From Campylorhamphus procurvoides (taxonomy: Eukaryota > Chordata > Aves > Passeriformes > Dendrocolaptidae), in assembly GCA_013396655.1 (NCBI GenBank), contig WBMV01006289.1:1798001-1862000 (forward strand): 64,000 nt of DNA, in the 5' to 3' direction. Positions 1 through 12,047 of this stretch are shown piece by piece. Both the position numbers and the translations under genes were made by a program. Every line of letters begins with the position of its first letter. The stretch's first letter is position 1. The notes below the pieces were generated by a model that ran no database searches, was not told where the DNA came from, and saw only the letters and a program-made list of their open reading frames with translations.

Positions 1-1361
1 ATGGTTTTCAAAGGTCACAAAAGAAAAAAACGTTGTGAAAAACCCCACTTAGAAGCATCAGGATATATAATGTTGCTTTGTTCCATGTTGAGGCATTTCT
101 CTTTAAATCTGACACAGATTTAAAAGTAAGAAACACAAATTGTCAGTTTGCCAAACATGTAAGCATTTTAAATTGCTCTTCCTCCTCAGAAATCATAAAG
201 TAACAGACGTGATGTGCTTGTGTGCAACCTGCATCAAGACTAAGCTTTTCCACAGTGCTTTATTGCCTCATTCAAGTATATTAATTTAAAGAAGTTCTCA
301 AGGGAAAACCAAAGGTTAAAAGAAAATGTACATCAATATACAAAGAAATTAATTTACAAAAAATTAAAAGGATACTGGCAACATTAGTAGATATTTTAAG
401 TAATGACTTACGATAATTAGGGATGTCACAACCTGAATTCTTGCGGTCATCACCATGAACTCTCACCTCACTGCTGGTCCAGAAAAGCAATTCTTAACTC
501 CTCAACTTTTTTATCCATAATAAACAGGTGATAAAATGATAAACCAAACATCTTAAATTCTGATATTTAACCTTACTTCAATTTAACCAGGTTTTAGTTT
601 TAAGAATTACCTGGAACTACTGGTATGCAAACATTGCCTTAGGCCTTATTATTTCTACAGAATGTGACATCCATAATCACTCCCAGTCATTCGAAATATA
701 CATCTGCCTCATTAGAAAATATTTCTTCATGTTTTTATCATACAACCATACTTCAAAGCTACATGTAATTTTACACATTTCTGAAAAATATCATCTCTGC
801 TTAAAAGCAGATGTGCACTACTAAATCATTTTGAAATAAGGAGAAATATTGCACAAAATTCACTGAAGATTTGAAAGTCAACATATTTCCCGTCCCAGCC
901 CAACCAAATATCTCCCTTATTTTTAACAGAAACAGAACGTTAATTCACACAGAATCGTAATAAACGTCGACATACTTGAACTCAACTTATTTTTCAAATG
1001 CTAATACTGTTACTGGATTCTAAATACAAGTGTCATTAGTATTGACCTTAGGAATAGTAATTTTATTTGAGTACCCTTTACGACAGTAAACCTTGGAGTA
1101 ACTTGCAACTGTGTTACCTGCTTCATACTCCAACCCAGCAGAAAATGTAAATGGCCCTGCCAACTTCATGGATGGTGGATGGTCCTCTAGACTGAGAAGG
1201 CTGTGGACTCACCAGGCAAATCTATTTAGAAAAATAAGCAGCTTTCAGAAAGACCTGTCTAGTACTTTGAACTGGCCACTGACTAAAACTGTGAAACAGG
1301 TATTACAAAGCAAATCAAGGAAGGTTTTGCACAAACAAACCGTATCATCCCTTTCCATTCC

Positions 1362-1367
1362 TTTATT
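1362..1367 (-). promoter_or_regulatory. Candidate distal poly(A) signal AATAAA
   Basis: AATAAA on the minus strand about 5.0 kb past the stop, followed by a clear GU-rich stretch (GGTTTGTTTGTGC at 1329-1341) starting about 20 nt downstream. Of the hexamers in this region it has the best downstream element, so it is the favoured distal end of the transcript. Others at 3796-3801, 1562-1567, 1062-1067 and 259-264 have weaker surroundings. Confidence 0.4.
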
Positions 1368-4300
1368 TTCAACACCCTGAAGAACATGAATTCTAGGCCA
1401 GCTATGGTCCATGCTCTTGGGGTGAAGATGAGGACATGTTCTAGTCAGCTCAGACTCTGCTAACAGGTAAACAACAATTGGCAAAGAGATACACACCTAA
1501 TAGCAGCAAAGAAGTTCCTAAAGAAAGTCACATCGCCATTCATACTGGTTTTGCTGGTGCATTTATTTCTACATTCATTCTCCAAAGATTTACTGCAATA
1601 CCATGGGAACAGACAGCTCTCACCATCCTGAGCTTTGCAACAAGGAAGCTGCTTTCCTCAGGCATAATGTTATTAGCCACATATGTTTAGCCTAAAATTT
1701 CAGGCTTTTGGGAACACACTGGCTGAGGTCTCCCAGCACCTGGACTAGAGGCTGGTGCCAGGGAAGAAGATGCCAACTCTCTTGCAAATAAAGATCACTC
1801 TTGCCTTCTCCCTGTGGAGCCAGGGAGGTCCATGGCTAAGGGCTCCTTTCTGCAGGACAGAGTACAGTCAGAATTACACAGGGGGGTATTTGCAAACGGG
1901 CCTCATGCTGACACTTCAATTATTGCATGAAATGTTTCTTTAATTACTTACATGCATAGAGAAAATATTTTAGATGCTCCTAGCAACGTCATTAGACAGC
2001 TGCACCAACGAAAGATTGTTCTGTAGGACTGAATATGATTGACTGTAGGTGGATAAATAAAAGCTGTTTTAAAAACCTGGCTTAACTGTTCTTTTGCCTA
2101 GACTTCACACTGGTTACAAGAACACAAGGTTGTAAACTAGCTCATCCTAAAACCTGAAAAGACATCTAAAACAGATTTTTGAGGTCTAAAACACTCTTCT
2201 AATAGATTGGGTGGGATTTTCAGAAGCACCCAGCATTTGTCTAAAACTCTGCCTGAAGTCTGTGTTATAATGCCTGAGAGGGGACTTCAGTCAGTGCCGA
2301 GAGTTTCTGATGATCCCACCCCAACAGCAGCAGCACCACTGAAATGCTAAATGACAATGAAGGCTTCAGTCAACAAGTTCTATGACAACTTCTACAACTA
2401 CATTTTTTCTTCAGAACAAGTCTATTTTTCAGAACTAAGTGATGCTCAATATGCGAGATGGAAGAGCAAACACTGTCTATTCTACATAGACTGCCCTCTG
2501 CATGCATAGAGGGTGGGTAGGGATCACCTTCGCATCCACAGTGCTGTCCTTCCCTGAATATCTGCACTGTGTTCCATGTCACATCTATACACATGAATGG
2601 GAAGGCTTTGACTGGACTAACATATTATTCATTCTGTAAATCCCACAGGGGGTGGATTCCATAGGCAATATTACTTTTGCCTACATGACTGGGCTGGAAT
2701 CACGCTAACTGAGCTGGAACTGAAATCTGGACTTCTTCAAAGTTACTATTCCTCCTGTGGACTCCCAGGCTTTGCTTCACCACACCACACCGGAACAACC
2801 CAGGAATCCTTTTCTCCTTTTACCACACTTACTTTTTCCTCCCAAATCAGGTGAGTGATACAGCTCGTTTTAGGCAGACATCTATGCAAAACAAACTCAA
2901 ATATATGAATTTCAAGTCCTAGTTTGACTTTCTACATCAGAAATTTGTTCCTATGTGTAAGTAACAGCTTATCAAGTGACCTGGTTATCTCCCTGAAACA
3001 GGAGAAATCAGAAGATTTTGAGATCCTGAAGAAAAGAGATGCCTCTGAAGAAGACCACAGGAGCTCTGACTGAGCAGAATTCAGCTCTCACCAGTAGCTG
3101 GTGATAAATGTTGATGATTTTTAAAGACACCAGAAGGATTTCCATAAATAAGAATCATACAAGTATAAAACTTGCAAAAAGTACTGGACCTGGACAATTT
3201 ATCTTAATGTTGAACCCAATGTCATCATAAAAATACAGTATATGTAGCCAATAAACAGTTTTATATTATCACAAGGACAGAGAACAAGACTGTTGAACCA
3301 GAAATATCAGTTTGGACTCTTATCTATTTGGTAACTGGTAATTCTACTTAAATAAGGCACAATTATTAGCCTTTTTAAAAGATCACTCATAGTAAGTGGA
3401 AAGATTTTGTATATTACAGAGTAAAAAATGTACCTACAGTTAAAAATCAACATACATATAAAACTAAGTTATTTCTGAACCCATACAAGGTTCAAAACAA
3501 AAAAAAACCACACTAGTTAATGACTGCAAACACACTATGGGTTTTGTAAATAGTAAGGAAAAAATGTAGCATAAGCATAGAACCATTTTGACTGAAATAA
3601 AAATAATTTTAAGTTGAATTTTACCTTCCATCTTTTGCTTGATCTGTTTACTTCTTTTCAGCCTGCATTTTCACTCAATGTAACACTGAATTATTGCTAC
3701 TATGCCTCAATTTTCAAAGATTCCACTATCAAACTTCTGATTTTATGATTTTATAACAACTCTAAGAATACTGGCAGCCTTACATGGCTTCCATATTTAT
3801 TTCATCAAGAGCAGAATGGGACAACGTATGTGATTATTTGTTCAGTGTTTAACCCTCATGCAAAGCCACTAAGATTTATGCCTCTGCCAGAGAGTAATTT
3901 TTAAAAATAATTTTCTGGCAGCATTCCTGAACTTAGATGTTTAGTGGTTTTGAAAGTAATGATGGCCATAATTTCTGATCTTTTTTTTTTCTATTTTCAT
4001 CCTTAAGACATTAATACTGTTTACTGTCTTTAATAATTGAAGAAAATAAAACAACTTAGATGGAACTATGGACAGAAACACCCTATCAGATGCAGAGGAA
4101 AAGACAAGGCGAATCTAGAAATTCTCATCTACAAAATGTAAGGACATGAATGAGAACGAGTGAGAAGTGCTACAAAAACCTTTGCTTGTTTTCTCTTAGA
4201 CACAATTGCAACACTGTGTTTGGGCAATTTTTAGTACCAGCAAAGGAGTAGAATGCCCTCTACAAAGTCATTAATAACAGCTCTAAACAAGGTTGTTCTG

Positions 4301-5336
4301 CAGTTTTGTCATCCAAAGACCTGAGGCACCTGGTCTGACCCACCTGGAAAGTTTAAAGATTTTAATTATTTTTATGAGACTTTCAATTTCTAATAGTGCA
4401 AAATATTTTGCTAAATAACATTTGTTGTTAAATAAAAAAAAATCTACAATGTACCATGTTGATACACAAGAGGAACCAAAGTATAAACAAATACTTTGGA
4501 GTACAGACCTCTGGATGTATAACTTCTAACTCTCGAATGCTGAGATTCTTCAGCAATGCAGATTGCAGATGTACTCTGGAACACTCATGTTCTAATCAGA
4601 AACAGGCATTTCTGTAATATTTGCACTTTTACAAACTTTCAACTTTGTTGCACTGATTAAAAATATTACTTCTGGAAGCTCATTCTCAAGGAAAGTACTG
4701 GCCCAGGCCTTCTCATTCTGGAACAGGGTGAAACTTATGCACTAACAAATCCCAGGTCTCACTCTATTGCATCTTTGGTGGAGTTTCCAACACTGACTTT
4801 TTAATAATATGGAGCAATTCCCTTAGGGCAGCTGCCTTGTAATAAAGCAGCCAAAAAAACCCCTTTCCATTTGTATTAGCTAGAAGGAAAATTAATTAAT
4901 AAATCTCAATGAGGCAACCGATATTAAACTTTGCTGCAAATTACTACTAAGGTACTAAAGCATAACCTGATCCAAACACTGACCCCATGAACAAGCTCAC
5001 TCAGGCCTACACTGAGATTAAGACGAAGAGCAGGAGAACGTTCTTGAGCAGAGTTCATTTCATACTTGTGTGCTATTTCTACCACAAATATCCTTCAAAG
5101 CTGACAATTCCAATCTGCTGAAACTGATTTAATGTCTTTTCTGTTCCTGAGCTATTGTGGAGGCCAAGGTATGTATGGTGAGGTGGAAAAAGAAAAGAGA
5201 TAAAATTAAAAAAATTAAAGAGCTGCTCCATAGAGCATAAAAAAATTTCATACATTTAAAATACCCAAATATTCCTCAGGAACACTGCCAGAAGGAGGAA
5301 AAATGCTCATTCTAAACACAATATCCATCAAGTTCA

Positions 5337-5342
5337 TTTATT
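5337..5342 (-). promoter_or_regulatory. Candidate proximal poly(A) signal AATAAA
   Basis: AATAAA on the minus strand about 1.0 kb past the stop codon. A U/GU-rich element (TTGTGTTT at 5314-5321) follows about 16 nt downstream, the arrangement expected of a working vertebrate cleavage site. It would give a short-3'UTR DENND1B transcript. Confidence 0.35.
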
Positions 5343-6354
5343 CTCCTTCACTGAATTTAGAAAGCAATTTTTCGTTGTTCAACTTGGCTAAAATGAGAGT
5401 TGGATGTGTGCAGTTTCAAACTGAACCTGTAATTTTAGTTTTCTAGTGTTACAAATTAGGCACAAATTAATTTTCCAACCATTAAGCTGTAGAAAATAAA
5501 AAATAATAGAAATCTATCAATTCCACTTACGCTTTCTTCTCTGAAAATTTTTAGGTGAAATAGTCTATCTAGGGAAACCGGATAATATGTCTTTAAAGTG
5601 TCTTAGTTGTAAACAGAAGTCAATAAACTTCACATTATAATTCAGCGCTTCATGAACTTTATAGAAGAGAGAAACCATGTGCTACCTTTCTGAAGTCTGG
5701 AAGACAGAGCCACAGTTTTAGTTTGGAGTTAAGTTCCAAGTTATATTCATGAGAAATTCCTTAATCTAAAAAAAGTCTCCTTCCCCCCTACCTTTGCTGA
5801 AGCAAATTCCTGCCATGGAAAATTATTATTGCTGTTTTGTAGATTTGCATTCATCTTCTAAGATAGTTAAACCTCTTCTCAAAAGATTAAGGCAATTATT
5901 ATTCATTACAAATATTAACATTTGTACATTTCAGACAAATGAGATTGCTTGGTTCATTTCATGCTTACTGGGAATAACATAGTACCTTCAAAACCTGGTT
6001 ACCTGTTAGGCGACACCTTTCCTGCTGCTTAGAGGAAGCAAATGCTAAGAAGCACCATAATACACTTGCTGTATTTTTAACACAGAGATTAACTAGTACC
6101 TGATTTAAGAGTGCATTCATATATTTAGTTCCATTTCGTGGACATAACTACAGCCAACAAATGAACTGAGTAAATCTAGAAGCGGATATCCCAATGGCAG
6201 AAAATGCATATTCAACCGAAGAGAATTATTTTATAACTGAAGACCTCTTATTCCTTTTTCATCTTTTGGTTATCATGTTATATAGTTATATGGAGTCCTG
6301 AGTAGTCTCCCTTTAACTTCTGATGGGAGTCAAGTTTCTCTTCTCATAGTTTCC

Positions 6355-6906
6355 TTACGTTTTATTTCCACTGCTACTGCTGGATAAGCTATCCTTTGAA
6401 ATATTTAAACCATAGTTAAAAGCAGAACTCAGTTTACATAATGACACCACTTCTTGAAGAAGACCACCCTCTTCTGGTGTTTCATCTCCTTCCTTCCCAT
6501 CTTTCTCCCAAGGGACTAGAATGGATGGATGTTGAACAAGACTTGCTGGGAGCTGGTCTTCTGAGGTATTGCTTAGTGTTTCATTCTGCTTTGCATACTT
6601 ACAGGAAGAATTGCCTGTTTTGAAACTTTCCGGGGAAGTAAACTGAGCACTTGGTTGTATTGGAGATTGGGATGTCATACTAGTGGTGTCCATCCTGTCA
6701 TTAATAAAGGTTTTGTCACTCTTCTCTTCTTCCAGCCTTGAGAGAGATTCTCTCTGGCCATCAGAAGAAACTTGCTTCCTTGGTGATGGAGGGAGCTGCT
6801 TCCCACGGAGGACACTGTCATCCTGGCCTAGGTTCCACTCTGCTTGATCATTGGCACTGCTGCAGAGCAAGGTAAGGTTGCTCTCACTGGGTGCATTTGA
6901 CTTGTT
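6355..6906 (-). CDS. DENND1B: DENND1B terminal coding exon and stop (residues 382-564)
   Basis: A 552-nt last coding exon after acceptor TTTCTTTCAG, ending in TAA at 6355-6357. It encodes NKSNAPSESNLTLLCSS, with the landmarks QAEWNLGQDD, LPPSPRKQVSSDG, VPWEKDGKEGDETPEEGG, LLQEVVSLCKLSS, LNISKDS and a final SSSSSGNKT. These align with the human tail throughout, which ends in NGNQT. The segment is Ser, Glu and Asp rich and probably disordered. SPRK fits a proline-directed kinase site (S-P-x-K/R). The middle (about residues 430-490) is the most diverged part of the protein. An open frame continues upstream of the acceptor to an ATG at 6972, but that part is intronic. Confidence 0.96.
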   Translation of the reverse strand, partial: NKSNAPSESNLTLLCSSANDQAEWNLGQDDSVLRGKQLPPSPRKQVSSDGQRESLSRLEEEKSDKTFINDRMDTTSMTSQSPIQPSAQFTSPESFKTGNSSCKYAKQNETLSNTSEDQLPASLVQHPSILVPWEKDGKEGDETPEEGGLLQEVVSLCKLSSAFNYGLNISKDSLSSSSSGNKT

Positions 6907-8115
6907 CTGAAAGAAAAGATGTTTATAGTTAATGTCATAAGAAATGTCTCTACACTGGCATTTTTGAAACAAAAGTACACTCAGGGATTTTATGTGTTCC
7001 TATGTCACCCCTTTAGGCTTCAATGTTACAAAAAAACAATTGCAGACACAATGCAAGAGCAAGTGGTTCTACACTTCACTGCCAGAAACCTGTCTCATCC
7101 AAGGATCACCTTCAGGACAAAGGAGGGATTTCTGTCTCCCCTGTCCATTCAGTCTTCACACAGGCAGTTTTGACAGTGAACAAAGACACACTTTTCTGGT
7201 TTGTACCCATAATATGAGAGGGAGGGGACCTAAAACTAAAACCATATGGCATTTCCTCTTTGCTTCAGTAATTAATTATACCAACTTTCAATATTAAAGT
7301 TTTTTGGCCAAACAAAAATGGGTATTTTATTAATCTAACCCCTGTGTGACACTCGTAATACAAAATTTTACAAGCTTTATAAACATTTGCACCAGTATTT
7401 GCTGCTCCAGTAACAAATCTTCTCCTATAGGATCCCTTTCAGCAAAAGTAAATGTTGGACAGCTGATATGTGCTGGAAACACTAATATTTTCTTGGCTAG
7501 TACCACAGCAGAGACTTGGTGAGGGTTTTAAAATTGTAGGCAAGCGGCTTATTTATGCTAAAGGACCTATGCAACCCTACCTAAAAAAGGAACAAGGAGC
7601 CCTCTTAGAAAGCTCAGGAGCACTATTCTAGCAGTGTTTCAGGTGCAATTACCACATGGATCCCACAACTTAAATCAAGATGAAAAGATCTCCATATCAC
7701 TATGACTAGTTAAAGGCTGCAAAGTGAAATTAGAAATGCCTTCTAAACTGCATAAAAAAAGACTAAAATCATCTCTAGGTACATCAGTTTGAACACATTG
7801 ACACAGTATTAAGCTATTCAATTAAGTATATTATTGCACAATTCACAGGTATATATGTGGTTACTGTTTTAAGGGAAAAATACTGTTCCAAGGTGACTTA
7901 ATAAACTGGACAAAGGGAAACAAATTTCTTGGCTGGTGAAAAACCATCACTCAGTGACGAGCATGAGTGTACTGTTACGCAGCCCTGGGAAGACACACTG
8001 GAAATTCTAAGGACTGTGCTGCAGTGTCTGATCTACATGTTGTTGATTCCACAAGTGCAGTATTCCACTATAAATGGACTTGGGTTGTTTTTTCAAATGA
8101 AAGCAGAAAACTAAC
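6907..8115 (-). other. DENND1B intron before the last exon
   Basis: A 1.2-kb intron with donor GTTAGT and acceptor TTTCTTTCAG. Several overlapping plus-strand frames of 60-100 codons at 6919-7297 are not recognisable and lie in unique AT-rich sequence. No repeat or RNA gene seen. Confidence 0.85.
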
Positions 8116-8332
8116 CGCAGTCTTGTAATCAATGTCATCCATTGACCTAAAGAAATCCAAGCTCTTGGCTCCTGAGAGTTTTCCTTGATCTGAACTGTGT
8201 GTGCTCAGAGTGTCCAGGATCTCCCCAAGCAAGTCCATTTCTCCTTGATGCTGAGGAATTATTCCAGTTTCACCAGAACCATCACTATCATAAAAGCAAG
8301 CAGAAGCTTCTTCACTGTCTTCTGATGACAAC
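8116..8332 (-). CDS. DENND1B: DENND1B exon with DLL motif (residues 309-381)
   Basis: A 217-nt exon. The acceptor is TTGTTTTCAG; the donor GCG|GTTAGT is unusual, with T at intron position 3. After one base completing Lys it reads LSSEDSEEASACFYDSDG, then GSGETGIIPQHQGEMDLLG, EILDTLSTHSSDQGKLSG and AKSLDFFRSMDDIDYKTA. The 'EMDLLGEILDTLSTHSSDQGK' block is nearly identical to human DENND1B and is the main recognition block of the tail; acidic DLL-type motifs in endocytic proteins often bind clathrin or AP-2, which connecdenns do, although I cannot assign this exact motif. The donor choice is supported by the next exon restoring NKSNAPSE in frame. Confidence 0.95.
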
Positions 8333-9328
8333 CTGAAAACAAAAACTTTTTCATCAGATAGGAACCTAAAAGTAATTTCAGTACAGCCACTTCTGAAAGA
8401 AGGACTTTTGGAAGGGAACATAAACCTGGAATTTCTTTCTACTCAAGGATTTTCCTAAACATAGATGTGTGGTATCAGTGGAGATGCAGTTGCCATTTGC
8501 TGTCTCCTGGGTTAGCCACACACTTTGTTTTAGTAGCAAGACACTCATATTGAAACCCTTTTAGCATCACATGAGCAGATTTACTGGAGTCCTCTCTCTG
8601 CAAGGAGAACTGGTGCTTTTGTCTCTTACTTTCGCTCTTGTTCATTGCAACACCTTTACCTCAGACCCCCATTCTACCCAGTCTTTTCCGATCTCTGTCT
8701 ATTCGGAATACTGCCACAAGGGCTATTTCCCACAGCTCACTGTTTGGATTATATCCTTTTAACATTACAGTAGCTCCCTCTTCCCTACTACATCACAGCT
8801 TAAGCTGCTTGACTTTGCTTTCAGTGTCCTTTCTGGTTTAGTTCAAAATCCAACTGGTTCACTATCAAAAATCAACTCCTGAATTCAGAAAATGCCTCAA
8901 TGCAGCCTAAGCCTCAACTTAGGACTTTCCTTTAGTTCTCAAATAAGAAAATCTTGATATAGAACTCTAAAGGCATTATTTCTTTTTCAGACCCTCCAAA
9001 AACCTTCCTGTTTTCATGACCACAACACAAGTCCTAAAGAATTGATTAGCTGAGGTTATTGCCCATGATGTTGATGAATATTATTTTGCTGTTGTTTGTG
9101 TATGTAGTCTTTTTATCTAGAGTCTGTGAAGACTGAGCTCTTCTACACTCTATAAATAATTAAAAGATATTAATAGCCTGTCCCTCTTTCAAAGCAGATT
9201 TAAATCCTAAATACTTGACATCATTTAGATCAAGAATCTAAATATGTGGCACTTGAACTCGACCTTGTTGAAGAGCACTAGTTACTCTTTCTCCAGTATA
9301 TACATACACATCCAAACAGGCTTCTTAC
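8333..9328 (-). other. DENND1B intron, 1.0 kb
   Basis: Short intron between the acidic-run exon and the DLL exon. On the plus strand 8571-8841 is pyrimidine-rich, that is purine-rich in the transcript. Nothing else is recognisable. Confidence 0.85.
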
Positions 9329-9408
9329 TTGCTTGTTCTCTCCATTTCATCATCATCGTCTTCATCCAAGGCAAGATCCTGGTTACTGAGACGCTGGTTG
9401 AAACGAGT
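9329..9408 (-). CDS. DENND1B: DENND1B exon with acidic run (residues 283-309)
   Basis: An 80-nt exon, acceptor CTGTTTTCCAG and donor AA|GTAAGAA, ending two bases into a Lys codon. It encodes TRFNQRLSNQDLALDED, then DDDEMERTS. The acidic run is encoded by a short GAT/GAA repeat and aligns with the human 'DDEDDDDIERAS' stretch; the first half (human ARLKRPLKSLDG) has diverged. It follows a 12.4-kb intron, the longest complete one in the window. The boundary is fixed by phase: AA plus G of the next exon gives the conserved SKLSSED sequence. Confidence 0.92.
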
Positions 9409-9625
9409 CTGGAAAACAGAAAATTAGCATTATAATTTTGTTTATTTTTTCTATTTCAGCATGACTTATTTGGAGACTAGCTGCCACTTTTCTCATTAAG
9501 ATTTCCTGAGCACTTGATGAGGAAAAACACGTATCGATCAAGCCTTGTAAAGGTTGTTACAAGAGGATGTGAAGTCCTCAAGCATCACCAATTAAAGAGA
9601 ACAATTTTTCTTCATGGCCTACAGA

Positions 9626-9676
9626 GTGCCTTATTATTTATGCAAAGCCTGGCGTGCCTTATTATTTATGCAAAGC
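9626..9676. repeat. Two-copy tandem duplication, 28-bp period
   Basis: A 23-base segment starting GTGCCTTATTATTTATGC is found twice without a mismatch, at 9626-9648 and 9654-9676, with a 5-base spacer. It lies about 220 bp upstream (transcript sense) of the acidic-run exon. The perfect identity suggests a recent slippage event. Confidence 0.9.
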
Positions 9677-10618
9677 ATTGATTAACAGAAAACTGGCAAC
9701 TGGAGGAAAAGCATCACTCAAGTCTACTAGCTACCCTTTTTTGAAAGGATATCACAAAAAGCACTGTGGTTTAGTACTTTCTGATAGGAATATCTGCCAA
9801 GCTTTAGTTGATGTGGTCTACTAAGCATGAAGAAAAATGGATTTTGAAGAAGCAAATATAAAAGAAGTCAGGAGTCTCTTTACATAGGTATGTTTAGGTT
9901 AAGGTGTTACACAGGACTGCAGAGTAAGTAATATGCCAGCTCAAAAATTTTGCTCTAAACTTGCCTTTGTGCAGGATAATTTACCATAGATTACAGCCAA
10001 CTCAAAGTCAATGTACACTCAGAGCATCCCATGGGACTTTGCATGGACCAGCTACTGGGTTGCAAATTCACACTCTACTGTATGGAGTATTCACTAGCCT
10101 GTTATATCCCATTATTATTTAGCAAACAAAATTAGGCTAAAGAATTCCACAATAATTGGAAAAAGGTCTCTATCTTTACTACAACATTTAAGTCAGGAAT
10201 TTTAGTCACTTGGGTTTCACAAATTACTGCCTTAAGGACTATACATCTCCTATACTTGCTTTGTATCAAAACCCTGTAAAAAATAACTATATAAGCAATC
10301 AATCCAGTGAAGAAATTCTGGACCTTGGATAACCACCCATAATTTAAAGACATATGGATAGACTTTGTGCAAAGGGAAAACAGCACAAGCTAACAACAAG
10401 GAGAATCAAGCAAGTAAAAAGAATTGTTACCGCCCACATCTCATCATGCAGTTCACCAAATGCCTAAACCTGCAACAAGCCCTGATGGGGAAGAAATATG
10501 GCCCTGATTTCAAACTACAAGGAGCTTGAAAGCCTTGTACCATGAGGATTTCAGTACGTTACCTATTACAGATGCTGTCAGTGTTCTACATATATTAGGA
10601 TGCTCTCTGTAACTCCCC

Positions 10619-10646
10619 NNNNNCTGTCCCCCCCCCCCCCCCCCCC
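10619..10646. repeat. Assembly gap (5 N) beside a C19 homopolymer
   Basis: Five undetermined bases (10619-10623) are followed by CTGT and then 19 consecutive C (10628-10646). In the DENND1B transcript this is a G19 run. The gap length is probably nominal; sequencing likely failed in a longer C/G-rich tract. Confidence 0.95.
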
Positions 10647-12021
10647 ATTATTTTCAGGAATGTCTCAGCGATCACTTTTTACAGTCTGAGACATTTGTTC
10701 TTGTTCAACAAGAGAGGATTTAATTAAAGCAGCAAGTTTTGATAACACTTTCCATAGTTCTTCACCCTCAAAGAGGAAACATATGGTTCTTAATGTGTTA
10801 AATCATGTAATAGTTGATAGAAAATGAGAGAATTGTTAGCATATTAAAACCCATGAAAGAGCCTTATGATTCATACTGAGCAACAGGTATAGGATGGAAG
10901 GCAGAGAAAGAAACTATTTCTAACTTTTTCAGTTTTGTGAATTCTTTGTTATTCCTGTCACTGTTGCAATCCATCACTTTCCTGCTTGCAGCTAAGGAGA
11001 CGTTAACCACTCTGTCTTAAGTGATACTCCTAATTAGCTTTCTTACTGATCACTGTCACAACTACAGTCACTGTTCACAGTTTATAAATTGTTGTTTTAA
11101 GTATTTATTTTCACTGGGACAACCAAAATACTTTGTTTCTGTAGCACTGGAAATTAACCATTTCCCGAAGAAAATTCTGACATGACATTCATTGTAATTA
11201 AAGCTCTAACCTGGTACTAGCTCTTGGAGGGCAAAACCCTGCAAATTGCACCAAAATTAGATGCTATCATCATATTTACTTCTACTAAAATGAGAGATTT
11301 TGTAGGGAAGAAGACTGTTTAAAAATATTAAGACATTTCAGAAAACAATGAAAACCAACACTACTTCATCTGTACATGAATTAACTCTGTCAATGTAATA
11401 AAATCCTACAAGATAACACCTGCTGGTTTGTTGAAATAATAAATAATGTTTCAAAAAGATTCATAGATATTAAGCTTCAAGACAAAAAGGAAAAAAAAAG
11501 TAAAACAAAAACGTTGTGTGTTTGAGAAAGAGGAACTGAATAAAATTAATTAGCACCAGCAAACACCAGAGGCATAGCAGTGGCCCCTCAGAGCACCTAG
11601 AGACAGTGCTATGCAAGTGTGTTATTGAAATTAAGAACAATATTATACAAAGGAATATAACAGAGCTTGTTGATAAACCTAAACCTTCCTCTAAAACAAG
11701 AACTTGTAGTTCCTGATGGTCAGAATCTGTATTTGAAAAAGTATTTTTGGTACCAATTTAAATTTTTTGGGCTGTATTATAAAATTACACAGGGAGACTT
11801 TCAAGAACTAAATCAAATAAAATGGGATTTACATACAAAGAAAAAAAATGTGGGGAAGGAAAGGAAAATATTTGGCTGTAAATAACAACCTTCTCCAGCA
11901 TTTACAGCTCTGTGAGCTAGCCACGGATACAACAAGCAACATATGTTTTTGAATAGGTGACTTTCCTCTAGGAGCTGTAATAAAAATGACTGCAAGGGAG
12001 GGGTATGTCCAGACTACTTTG

Positions 12022-12047
12022 CAAAGAAAGAAAAAGAAAGAAAGAGA
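12022..12047. repeat. GAAA-type simple repeat
   Basis: Imperfect run of GAAA/AAAG units on the plus strand, interrupted by an extra A block. A short simple repeat in an intron. Confidence 0.7.

Larger units (their letters stand above)
1..6354 (-). other. DENND1B 3' UTR and downstream sequence
   Basis: No coding region is supported here on either strand; open frames are under 90 codons and resemble nothing I know. Immediately past the stop this must be DENND1B 3' UTR on the minus strand; its end is uncertain because several AATAAA hexamers exist (best at 5337-5342 and 1362-1367). In mammals the next gene in this direction is CRB1, transcribed towards DENND1B. I looked for a CRB1-like C-terminus (ending ERLI) on the plus strand and did not see one. 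A plus-strand AATAAA lies at 2056-2061 but has no assigned gene. No dispersed repeat was recognised. Confidence 0.6.

Noticed and set aside
1111..1380. 89-codon plus frame that might belong to the convergent neighbour
   Set aside because: No resemblance to the CRB1 C-terminus (the expected neighbour in mammals) and no acceptor site giving a sensible exon.
6919..7297. Overlapping plus-strand frames beside the last exon
   Set aside because: Intronic and antisense to DENND1B, mutually overlapping in different frames, no recognisable product.
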